DNA of 6,113 nt from Bacillota bacterium. Its GTDB lineage: Bacteria; Bacillota; Clostridia; Acetivibrionales; DTU013. Shown here in pieces: positions 1 through 5,293 of the stretch. The stretch's first letter is position 1; each line of letters starts with the position of its first letter. Location of the stretch: the NCBI GenBank assembly GCA_023409615.1, contig JAEYRF010000100.1, positions 1 through 6,113 of the forward strand. Reading direction: 5' to 3'. The notes beneath the pieces are model-generated. The model had not been told where the DNA came from. It made no database searches and saw only the letters and a program-made list of their open reading frames with translations. The translations under genes were made by a program, and so were the position numbers.

Positions 1-666
1 TTTTTTAACCAGCTCCAATATGCTGTCAACTATGAGTTTGCGGACTTGAGGTATTCCGGGGTTAAAATAGAGATTGTTGTCGGAATATCTGACAACCCAA
101 TCGGGATGATTTCTGGCGGGGTGGCCGGATGCAAGTGAAGCAATCGTTGGCTTAGCCTCTGATGCGGTTTTCTTGGTAATCCTGTAAGGATTGATCCAGG
201 CATGCAGCTCAATGCCGCGATCATGGGCTTCTTTGATCCAGAATGCAAGTGGATCAAAACTATCTGCGGGGGCTTTACCCTGTGTACCTGTCAGGTACTT
301 AGACCATGGAAAATAATCTGATTTATAGAATGCGTCTGCTGTGGGCCTTACCTGCAGAAAGACTGCATTAAAACCTGTTTTCTCAGCTTCATCCAATATT
401 TTCAGCGCTTCGGCTTTTAAAACTGCCGGGTCGGTGGTTGGCTTTGTGGGATAATCAATATTTACCACGGATGCGACCCACATCCCTCGCATTTCTTCAA
501 CAGCTCTTACAGTTGTAGCCGATTCGGATAAGGATGGTTTTGTTATAGCAGGCTGTTCCTGTAAAGCTGATTTTGTTATAACGGGTTCTGCACTTGCGGT
601 TGTTATTGACAAGGATTGAAAAAGCATCAGTATAACGAGTACTATTTTTTTGATAAAGTAGTTCAT
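1..666 (-). CDS. Secreted GHL10 (DUF187) glycosidase-like protein, N-terminal part
   Basis: Reading the minus strand from the ATG at 666-664 gives 222 codons with no stop before the window edge, so the C-terminus is missing. Residues 1-26 look like a Sec signal peptide: NYFIKK, then a hydrophobic core, then an A-S-A cleavage motif before Glu27. A short Ser/Thr/Pro-rich linker (about 27-52) follows. The catalytic-type domain then begins with EMRGMWVASVVNIDYP, the characteristic opening of the GHL10/DUF187 family. Further family-like segments are GFNAVFLQVRPTADAFY, SDYFPWS, DPLAFWIKEAHDRGIELHAW, INPYR and NNLYFNPGIPQVRKLIVDS. These fit the first half of a TIM barrel. Known relatives include B. 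subtilis YngK and E. coli DigH (YddW); DigH cleaves peptidoglycan glycan strands stripped of peptides. An extracellular glycan hydrolase is therefore likely, but the substrate is not determined. The start is supported by AAGGAG seven bases upstream. No partner gene on this strand is visible. Confidence 0.9.
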   Translation of the reverse strand, partial: MNYFIKKIVLVILMLFQSLSITTASAEPVITKSALQEQPAITKPSLSESATTVRAVEEMRGMWVASVVNIDYPTKPTTDPAVLKAEALKILDEAEKTGFNAVFLQVRPTADAFYKSDYFPWSKYLTGTQGKAPADSFDPLAFWIKEAHDRGIELHAWINPYRITKKTASEAKPTIASLASGHPARNHPDWVVRYSDNNLYFNPGIPQVRKLIVDSILELVKK

Positions 667-673
667 TATTGGT

Positions 674-679
674 CTCCTT
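674..679 (-). promoter_or_regulatory. Ribosome binding site of the GHL10 gene
   Basis: On the minus strand AAGGAG lies seven bases before the ATG at 666-664. It fixes the start that yields an intact signal peptide. Confidence 0.8.
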
Positions 680-897
680 ATAGTATTAGCATGACAATAA
701 TGGTATCTTATATTATATATATCGACATAATATTTCTGGAAATGTTCCCTTAATCCCTGTCGATTTAACATATTTTAAACTTTTGTAATGCAATACTAAC
801 AAAGATGAAGTAGGATGGCATACTAAGAAGATGTTGTTATTGAATTATAAATGATGATTAGTTTGAGATTTTAAATGTATTTATTGCAGCTTGCTGA

Positions 898-940
898 TAT
901 AATGATAATATACAATACATGCTGGCCTTGCCGGTATAAT
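898..940 (+). promoter_or_regulatory. Candidate -10 boxes for the GH3 gene
   Basis: Two perfect TATAAT hexamers occur upstream of GH3, at 898-903 and 935-940. Neither has a convincing -35 box 16-18 bp upstream, and neither has the TG of an extended -10. The second would give a leader of only about 22-25 bases before the start codon. In DNA this AT-rich such hexamers arise by chance, so promoter identity is uncertain. A promoter with a poor -35 box would fit an activator-dependent sugar-utilisation gene, but that is inference. Confidence 0.35.
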
Positions 941-960
941 TTGGAATAATTATTAAAAGC

Positions 961-967
961 GAGGGAG
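961..967 (+). promoter_or_regulatory. Ribosome binding site of GH3, bearing on start choice
   Basis: GAGGGAG lies just before two consecutive ATG codons at 969 and 972. Its end is one base from the first ATG and four from the second. The second ATG (972) is the better-spaced start and would shorten the protein by one residue. Confidence 0.65.
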
Positions 968-968
968 A

Positions 969-3113
969 ATGATGGAACACAATTTTAAAAAGCAGGCACA
1001 GGAACTTGTGGAAAAAATGACATTAGAGGAGGCCGCATCGCAATTGCGTTATGATGCACCTTCGATTCCGCGTTTGGGAATAACATCATACAATTGGTGG
1101 AACGAAGCTTTGCATGGCGTTGCACGAGCAGGGACAGCGACAGTTTTCCCCCAGGCGATTGGCATGGCCGCAATGTTTGATCCCGAGTTTTTGCGTAATA
1201 TAGCCGATGTCATTTCTACAGAGGCGCGTGCACGTTATAATATGCAGTCTGAGCTTGATGATCATGATATCTATAAAGGAATTACCGTTTGGTCTCCAAA
1301 CATCAATATCTTCAGAGATCCGCGCTGGGGAAGGGGACATGAGACCTATGGAGAGGATCCTTATCTGACAACGGTACTTGGAAAGGCTTTTATTAATGGT
1401 CTGCAGGGAGAATCGGAGTATTTGAAGACGGCCGCATGTGCTAAACACTTTGCTGTTCATTCCGGACCGGAGGGGCTTCGACACAGCTTTGATGCAAAAG
1501 CGTCTGCAAAGGATATGGAGGAAACATACCTTCCCGCATTTAAGGCGGCTGTGACCGAAGCGAAGGTTGAGGCTGTAATGGGAGCATATAACCGTACAAA
1601 CGGAGAACCGTGCTGTGGCAGCAAAACACTTCTCGTGGATCTGCTGAGGGGAGAATGGGAATTTGATGGTCATATTGTCTCGGATTGCTGGGCTATCAAG
1701 GATTTTCATGAAAACCACTGTGTGACAAAAACTGCACCGGAATCAGCTGCACTTGCCATAAATAATGGCTGTGATCTAAACTGCGGCAATACATATTTGC
1801 ATCTGCTAATGGCGCACCAGGAGGGACTGGTGGACGAGCAGACTATCCGAACAGCCGCTGCACGGATGTTTACGACAAGGATGCGTCTGGGAATGTTTGA
1901 TAAAAATTGTGAATACAATAAAATCCCGTTTGAAGAAAATGATACTGAGGCACACCGTCAATTGGCTGCAGAGGCGGCGAGGCGATCAGCTGTTCTGTTG
2001 AAAAACGACGGTATCCTGCCGTTGGTTCGAACTGAATTGAAGCGTATAGCTGTAATAGGACCTACAGCGAACTCGCGTAAAGTGCTCGAGGGCAATTATT
2101 GCGGTACGGCATCTGAATATATCACTAATTTAGAAGGAATTCGTGAGGCTGTCGGTGAAGATATCCGTATTTTCTATTCAGCCGGATGTGACCTGTTTAG
2201 AGACAGGGTTGAGCCTCTTGCAATGCCAAATGATCGTATTAGTGAAGCAAAGGGCTGTGCAGCTGCGAGTGATGTGGTCATTCTTTGCCTGGGATTGGAT
2301 GCGAGTATTGAAGGAGAACAGGGCGACACAGGTAACAGCGCCGCTGCCGGTGACAAGGCGAATCTTCTTCTTCCTGAATCGCAGCGTGTTTTGCTCAGCG
2401 AAGTGCTGTCAACCGGAAAACCGGTAGTGCTGATACTCAACAGTGGCAGTGCACTTGATATCGGCGATGCGGCGGACCGCTGCACAGCCGTATTGCAATG
2501 CTGGTATAGTGGTGCACAGGGTGGTCGTGCGTTAGCTGATATACTTTTTGGTAATTGTAATCCTTCAGGGAAGCTTCCTGTAACGTTTCACAAAGATGGA
2601 ACACTTCCTGATTTTGAAGACTACAGCATGAGTGGCAGGACATATCGCTATATCGACCAGGAACCTCTATATCCTTTTGGGTATGGACTGTCGTACACTT
2701 CATTCCAATTCGCTGATTTAAGGGTAGACCCATATGAAGAGGGCAAGTCTTTGCGTGGATCGGTCACTGTTACCAACGATGGAAAACTTGACGGGGCGGA
2801 AGTTGTACAGTTCTATATTAAGAATCATGTTGTTGAAAATGCTGCTGATACGAGGAATACCAAAATACAAGATCAAATTGGAAATCAGCCGCATTATTCA
2901 CTGTGCGGGATGCAGCGTTTGTTCCTGAAGGCAGGGGAAAGCAGTACAATTCAGTTTGAAATCTCACCAAAGAGCTTGGAGACGGTTCTTGAAAACGGGT
3001 CAAGAATAACAATGTATGGGCGTTACTCTCTATTTGTTGGTGGAAGCCAGCCGGATAACCGCAGCATTGAACTAACCGGCAGGCAGCCTTTGTCCGCAGT
3101 GGTTCAGATATGA
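969..3113 (+). CDS. Glycoside hydrolase family 3 beta-glycosidase (beta-xylosidase/beta-glucosidase type), cytoplasmic
   Basis: This is a complete 714-codon GH3 enzyme, a retaining exo-hydrolase that removes single sugars from the non-reducing end of beta-linked oligosaccharides. There is no signal peptide (it starts MMEHNFKKQAQELVEKMTLE), so it probably acts on imported oligosaccharides in the cytoplasm. The N-terminal barrel shows NWWNEALHGVARAG, then NINIFRDPRWGRGHETYGED around residues 110-130, then substrate-binding Lys159-His160 in CAKHFAVHSGPEGLRH. The motif HIVSDCWAIKDF follows, whose Asp239 is the expected nucleophile. The second domain starts near residue 340 (AAEAARRSAVLLKNDGILPL). 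It carries SIEGEQGDTGN, in which Glu450 is the best candidate acid/base. A fibronectin III-like domain follows PLYPFGYGLSYTSF (about 567-579) and runs from about 585 to the end. Length and three-domain order match full-length beta-xylosidase/beta-glucosidase members. The exact sugar cannot be read from sequence; the ETYLPAFK and SDC context leans to the xylosidase-like clade. No clear terminator follows the stop, and the gene appears monocistronic in this window. Confidence 0.93.
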   Translation: MMEHNFKKQAQELVEKMTLEEAASQLRYDAPSIPRLGITSYNWWNEALHGVARAGTATVFPQAIGMAAMFDPEFLRNIADVISTEARARYNMQSELDDHDIYKGITVWSPNINIFRDPRWGRGHETYGEDPYLTTVLGKAFINGLQGESEYLKTAACAKHFAVHSGPEGLRHSFDAKASAKDMEETYLPAFKAAVTEAKVEAVMGAYNRTNGEPCCGSKTLLVDLLRGEWEFDGHIVSDCWAIKDFHENHCVTKTAPESAALAINNGCDLNCGNTYLHLLMAHQEGLVDEQTIRTAAARMFTTRMRLGMFDKNCEYNKIPFEENDTEAHRQLAAEAARRSAVLLKNDGILPLVRTELKRIAVIGPTANSRKVLEGNYCGTASEYITNLEGIREAVGEDIRIFYSAGCDLFRDRVEPLAMPNDRISEAKGCAAASDVVILCLGLDASIEGEQGDTGNSAAAGDKANLLLPESQRVLLSEVLSTGKPVVLILNSGSALDIGDAADRCTAVLQCWYSGAQGGRALADILFGNCNPSGKLPVTFHKDGTLPDFEDYSMSGRTYRYIDQEPLYPFGYGLSYTSFQFADLRVDPYEEGKSLRGSVTVTNDGKLDGAEVVQFYIKNHVVENAADTRNTKIQDQIGNQPHYSLCGMQRLFLKAGESSTIQFEISPKSLETVLENGSRITMYGRYSLFVGGSQPDNRSIELTGRQPLSAVVQI

Positions 3114-3172
3114 GAGATCAGTGTCTTCTGAAGATATAGATAAAAATACTGGGAGTAAAATGTAAAAAAATC

Positions 3173-3201
3173 TTGACTTATTATTTTGTTTGGATTAAGA
3201 T
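3173..3201 (+). promoter_or_regulatory. Sigma-A type promoter of the leader/ABC operon
   Basis: A -35 box TTGACT at 3173-3178 is followed, after exactly 17 bp, by a -10 box TAAGAT at 3196-3201. Each differs from consensus at one position. Transcription should start near 3207-3209, about 38 bases before the leader ORF. This is by far the best promoter in the window and makes the ABC genes independent of GH3. Confidence 0.8.
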
Positions 3202-3207
3202 GGTTCC

Positions 3208-3221
3208 TGTGAGTTATCACA
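3208..3221 (+). promoter_or_regulatory. Inverted repeat at the predicted transcription start (candidate operator or 5' RNA hairpin)
   Basis: TGTGA and TCACA form a perfect 5-bp inverted repeat around GTTA, falling exactly at the +1 predicted from the promoter. It could be a repressor operator. It could also be a small stem at the very 5' end of the transcript that protects it from decay. Its position is suggestive but its size is small. Confidence 0.4.
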
Positions 3222-3232
3222 AATCTAAGAAT

Positions 3233-3238
3233 AGGAGG
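3233..3238 (+). promoter_or_regulatory. Ribosome binding site of the leader ORF
   Basis: A perfect AGGAGG lies seven bases before the ATG at 3246. It is the main reason to believe that this 35-codon ORF is translated. Confidence 0.8.
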
Positions 3239-3245
3239 CAGGTAC

Positions 3246-3353
3246 ATGTTTAAAATCGGAATTAATGCGTTTTACGCAGCCACTGTAAAAATGAATAAAG
3301 TCGGCGATTTAGTAATATCTTATAGCCCTGCCTTACTCACTGGTATCATCTGA
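3246..3353 (+). CDS. 35-aa putative leader peptide of the ABC exporter operon
   Basis: A short ORF from ATG 3246 to TGA 3351-3353 encodes 35 residues, beginning MFKIGINAFYAATVKMN and ending SYSPALLTGII. It has an excellent Shine-Dalgarno (AGGAGG, seven-base spacing) and a strong promoter 45 bp upstream. The stop codon lies 28 bases before an intrinsic terminator that separates it from the exporter genes. The peptide is not enriched in any one amino acid, so this is not a classic amino-acid-biosynthesis leader. It has no cysteine and no bacteriocin-type double-glycine motif. The position matches bmrB, the translated leader of the B. subtilis bmrCD exporter operon, although I recognise no sequence similarity. 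I infer a cis-acting leader whose translation controls terminator formation. An independent function of the peptide, such as a small exported substrate, cannot be excluded. Confidence 0.7.
   Translation: MFKIGINAFYAATVKMNKVGDLVISYSPALLTGII
3270..3290 (+). promoter_or_regulatory. Small hairpin inside the leader ORF
   Basis: TTTTAC at 3270-3275 and GTAAAA at 3285-3290 form a perfect 6-bp stem with a nine-base loop, within leader codons 9-15. It is weak (AT-rich). It could act as a pause or as an element opened by the translating ribosome. Confidence 0.35.
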
Positions 3354-3382
3354 AAGATTTGTTGTATACTGAAATGATAAGG
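3325..3382 (+). promoter_or_regulatory. Candidate antiterminator pairing
   Basis: CCTTA at 3331-3335, in the last part of the leader ORF, is complementary to TAAGG at 3378-3382. TCAT at 3346-3349 can add pairs with ATGA at 3374-3377. On the outer side G3330 can wobble with T3383, and CCC at 3326-3328 can pair discontinuously with the GCGGG part of the terminator arm. Forming this structure would occupy the 5' arm of the terminator (3381-3390). It is less stable than the terminator, but its 5' strand is transcribed first. This is my hand pairing, not a computed fold. Confidence 0.45.
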
Positions 3383-3413
3383 TCGCGGGTTATACCTGCG
3401 GCCTTTGTTTTTT
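3381..3413 (+). terminator. Intrinsic terminator/attenuator between leader and ABC genes
   Basis: GGTCGCGGGT at 3381-3390 pairs with ACCTGCGGCC at 3394-3403. The stem has 10 bp (two are G-U) with a three-base loop. It is followed by TTTGTTTTTT at 3404-3413. This is a textbook rho-independent terminator oriented with the operon. It lies after the leader ORF and 142 bases before the exporter start, so it would stop transcription before the exporter unless antagonised. Confidence 0.88.
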
Positions 3414-3419
3414 CTATGA

Positions 3420-3445
3420 AGACCGCTGCGTTTAGATTGCGGTCT
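3420..3445 (+). promoter_or_regulatory. Second hairpin downstream of the terminator
   Basis: AGACCGC at 3420-3426 and GCGGTCT at 3439-3445 form a perfect 7-bp stem with a 12-base loop. A mixed T-rich stretch (CTATTTGTGTTT) follows, which is too interrupted for a strong terminator. It may back up termination, protect the 5' end of a processed exporter mRNA, or interact with the GC-rich terminator arms. Confidence 0.5.
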
Positions 3446-3542
3446 CTATTTGTGTTTACAGCTAATTGGGAAATGGTCTGCTGAGTCAGGCAAAAAGTAG
3501 TTATATGAATGTAATAACCAATGAAAACAGGCGTTTGAGTTT

Positions 3543-3550
3543 AGGGGGAA
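3543..3550 (+). promoter_or_regulatory. Ribosome binding site selecting the TTG start of the first ABC gene
   Basis: AGGGGGAA ends five bases before TTG at 3556. Upstream in-frame candidates lack such a site: ATG 3505 is preceded by AAAAAGTAGTT and TTG 3466 by TTTACAGCTAA. The TTG at 3556 is therefore the preferred start. Confidence 0.65.
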
Positions 3551-3555
3551 TTTTT

Positions 3556-5292
3556 TTGAAACGATTATTGAAATTAATGAAAAAGCAATGGTTGACCTAT
3601 TTGATAGGATTAACAGCACTCATTGCATCGATTACACTGGATATGTTTAACCCTCATCTGGTAGGGAAAATCATTGACAGGGTAATCATGAACGGAGAAA
3701 TGGATTACCTTCAGCCGGCATTACTGGCACTTGTGGCAATTACCATCGGCCGTGCAGTTCTTGGATATACCAAGGAATATGGGTTTGACATTTCAAGCTC
3801 GAAGGTCATTGTGAACCTGAGAAAGAATATGTTTGACCACATCCAAAAGCAGTCATTCTCCTATTTCGACGAGAACAACACCGGTGAACTTATGTCGCGA
3901 ATCAAGGAAGATACTGAGAACATCATGAATGCCATTTGTTACGGAGCTATGTTGTTTCTAGAGCAGATTATCTATTTCGTCATTGCATCCGTCATTCTTT
4001 TTACAATTAATTGGAAGCTTACATTGATCAGTCTTGTGACAATGCCCATCATTGAGTATGTGGTGTTCAAACTGGAGAAACAATTCGGGATCACTTATGG
4101 AAAGATCAGTGATCAAAGGGCTCTGCTCAATACAACAGCAGAGCAGAACATATCAGGTGTGAGGATTGTTAAAGCGTTTGGCAGAGAAAAGCATGAGGTC
4201 CGGAAATTCCTTGAGCAGAATGAAGAAAATTATAAAATTAATCTGGAGCAGGCTAAGGCTATGGCAAAGTATAACCCGCCCATCGAGTTTTTGTCCAACC
4301 TTGTACTTGTTCTGGTTGTAAGCTTTGGAGGCTATTTTGTAATAGGTGGAGAATTGACATTGGGAACGTTGGTTGCATTCAGCAACTACATTTTCATGTT
4401 GATCTGGCCGATGCGCATGATGGGTTGGCTTACAAATCTGCTTGCACAATGTACGGCCTCACTTAAGAAAGTGGAAAAAATATTTAATGATGAACCAACA
4501 ATAAAAAATTGTGAGGCACCAATAGTACCTGAAGAATTCCACGGACATGTGGAGTTCAAAAATGTAAGCTTTGAGTTTTCGGGAACGACAGTGCTCGAAG
4601 ATATCAATATCGATGCCAAACCCGGCAGTACTGTTGCAATTATGGGAATAACAGGCGCCGGCAAGAGCTCTCTGGTTAACCTGATTGGCAGATATTATGA
4701 TTGCTCGGCCGGTAAGGTGTGCTTTGATGGTAATGATGTTAAAGAGATGGATTTGTTTCTGCTCAGGAAAAATGTATCGGTTGTTATGCAGGAGACCTTC
4801 CTGTTTTCGGACACCATTGGAGAGAATATCCGGTTCGGGACTGAAGGTGTATCAGATGAGGAATTTATGGCGGCCTGCAGAGATTCTATGGTTGATGAGT
4901 TTGTTTCTCAGCTGCCGGAGGGCTACGATACTGTCATTGGTGAGCGTGGCATAGGACTTTCCGGTGGACAGAAGCAAAGAATTTCAATAGCAAGGGCGCT
5001 GGTCAGAAAAGCGAGTGTGATAGTTATGGACGACTCCACATCCGCACTGGACATGGAAACAGAATATGCAATACAGAAGGCAATGGAACGCAGAAAAGGA
5101 ATTACACGATTCATCATTGCGCATAGGGTGTCAGCAGTGAAAAATGCAGATGAGATCCTTTACTTTGATGGAGGAAGAATAGTTGAGCGGGGCAATCATC
5201 AGGAACTGCTGAACCTGCGTGGATTCTATTACGACACATATTGCGAGCAGTACCGCGACTTCGTGGATGCGCTTGAAAAAGAGGTGATATAG
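3556..5292 (+). CDS. Heterodimeric ABC exporter subunit with degenerate Walker B (BmrC/LmrC/TM287-like)
   Basis: From the TTG at 3556 this is a 578-aa half transporter: an exporter-type membrane domain followed by an ATPase domain. Six hydrophobic segments lie near residues 12-31, 52-71, 129-151, 153-172, 243-263 and 270-293. The ATPase has Walker A GITGAGKS (364-371), Q-loop Gln412 in VVMQETFLF, signature LSGGQ (468-472), Walker B VIVMD (488-492) and switch His523 in IIAHR. The residue after Walker B is Asp493 instead of the catalytic Glu. This substitution marks the degenerate-site subunit of heterodimeric exporters such as BmrC, LmrC and TM287, although these often also lose the switch His, which is kept here. 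The next gene overlaps its ribosome site and encodes the expected partner. Multidrug or antibiotic export across the cytoplasmic membrane is likely; substrates are unknown. Expression appears to depend on the upstream attenuator. An ATG at 3505 would add 17 residues. Confidence 0.88.
   Translation: MKRLLKLMKKQWLTYLIGLTALIASITLDMFNPHLVGKIIDRVIMNGEMDYLQPALLALVAITIGRAVLGYTKEYGFDISSSKVIVNLRKNMFDHIQKQSFSYFDENNTGELMSRIKEDTENIMNAICYGAMLFLEQIIYFVIASVILFTINWKLTLISLVTMPIIEYVVFKLEKQFGITYGKISDQRALLNTTAEQNISGVRIVKAFGREKHEVRKFLEQNEENYKINLEQAKAMAKYNPPIEFLSNLVLVLVVSFGGYFVIGGELTLGTLVAFSNYIFMLIWPMRMMGWLTNLLAQCTASLKKVEKIFNDEPTIKNCEAPIVPEEFHGHVEFKNVSFEFSGTTVLEDINIDAKPGSTVAIMGITGAGKSSLVNLIGRYYDCSAGKVCFDGNDVKEMDLFLLRKNVSVVMQETFLFSDTIGENIRFGTEGVSDEEFMAACRDSMVDEFVSQLPEGYDTVIGERGIGLSGGQKQRISIARALVRKASVIVMDDSTSALDMETEYAIQKAMERRKGITRFIIAHRVSAVKNADEILYFDGGRIVERGNHQELLNLRGFYYDTYCEQYRDFVDALEKEVI
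5281..5288 (+). promoter_or_regulatory. Ribosome binding site of the second ABC gene, inside the first
   Basis: GAGGTGAT occupies the last sense codons of the first ABC gene and ends five bases before ATG 5294. The stop (5290-5292) and the next start are one base apart, so the two subunits are probably translationally coupled and made in similar amounts. Confidence 0.8.
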
Positions 5293-5293
5293 T

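Larger units (their letters stand above)
667..968. other. Divergent intergenic region, no gene
   Basis: These 302 bases separate the minus-strand GHL10 gene from the plus-strand GH3 gene and are strongly AT-rich. I see no ORF with a credible ribosome site and no RNA gene. Three structures stand out. One is an inverted repeat, ATATTAT at 710-716 and ATAATAT at 727-733, just upstream of the GHL10 gene. The second is an imperfect direct repeat, ATACTAACAAAGATG at 793-807 and ATACTAAGAAGATG at 820-833, spaced 27 bp start to start. The third is a small GC-rich patch, GCTGGCCTTGCCGG at 921-934, with a weak GGC/GCC symmetry, directly before a TATAAT. Promoters for both flanking genes must lie here or nearby, but none has good -35 and -10 boxes together. 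Confidence 0.75.
3114..3555 (+). promoter_or_regulatory. Control region upstream of the ABC exporter pair
   Basis: This 442-bp stretch without a large gene lies between GH3 and the exporter operon. In order it contains a promoter (3173-3201), an inverted repeat at the predicted start of transcription (3208-3221), a 35-codon ORF with its own AGGAGG (3233-3353), a strong intrinsic terminator (3381-3413), a second hairpin (3420-3445) and the ribosome site of the first exporter gene (3544-3549). The arrangement is that of a translated-leader attenuator. Nothing recognisable lies in 3114-3172. Confidence 0.75.

Noticed and set aside
30..257. 75-codon minus-strand open frame at the left edge
   Set aside because: It overlaps in another frame the GHL10 coding sequence, which has a signal peptide, a ribosome site and clear family motifs.
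710..733. ATATTAT/ATAATAT inverted repeat as a terminator or defined operator
   Set aside because: It is pure A/T in DNA of very low complexity, has no T-run context, and such symmetry is expected by chance there. It is mentioned only in the intergenic description.
1086..1718. 210-codon open frame on the minus strand inside GH3
   Set aside because: It lies wholly antisense to a GH3 gene with all family motifs, has no family-like sequence, and is a reading-frame shadow.
3124..3134. TCTTCTGAAGA as a terminator of GH3
   Set aside because: The arms are too short once a loop is allowed and no T-run follows, so it is not an intrinsic terminator.
3208..3221. CRP-type binding site
   Set aside because: The half-sites TGTGA/TCACA resemble CRP, but the spacer is four rather than six bases, the position at +1 is wrong for activation, and the organism looks like a Firmicute.
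3246..3353. Amino-acid-biosynthesis type attenuator (runs of one regulatory amino acid)
   Set aside because: The 35 residues show no run or enrichment of any single amino acid, and the downstream genes are exporter subunits.
3114..3555. Riboswitch, T-box or tRNA in the region before the ABC genes
   Set aside because: I see no T-box core, no known aptamer signature and no cloverleaf. The translated ORF plus terminator explains the region better.
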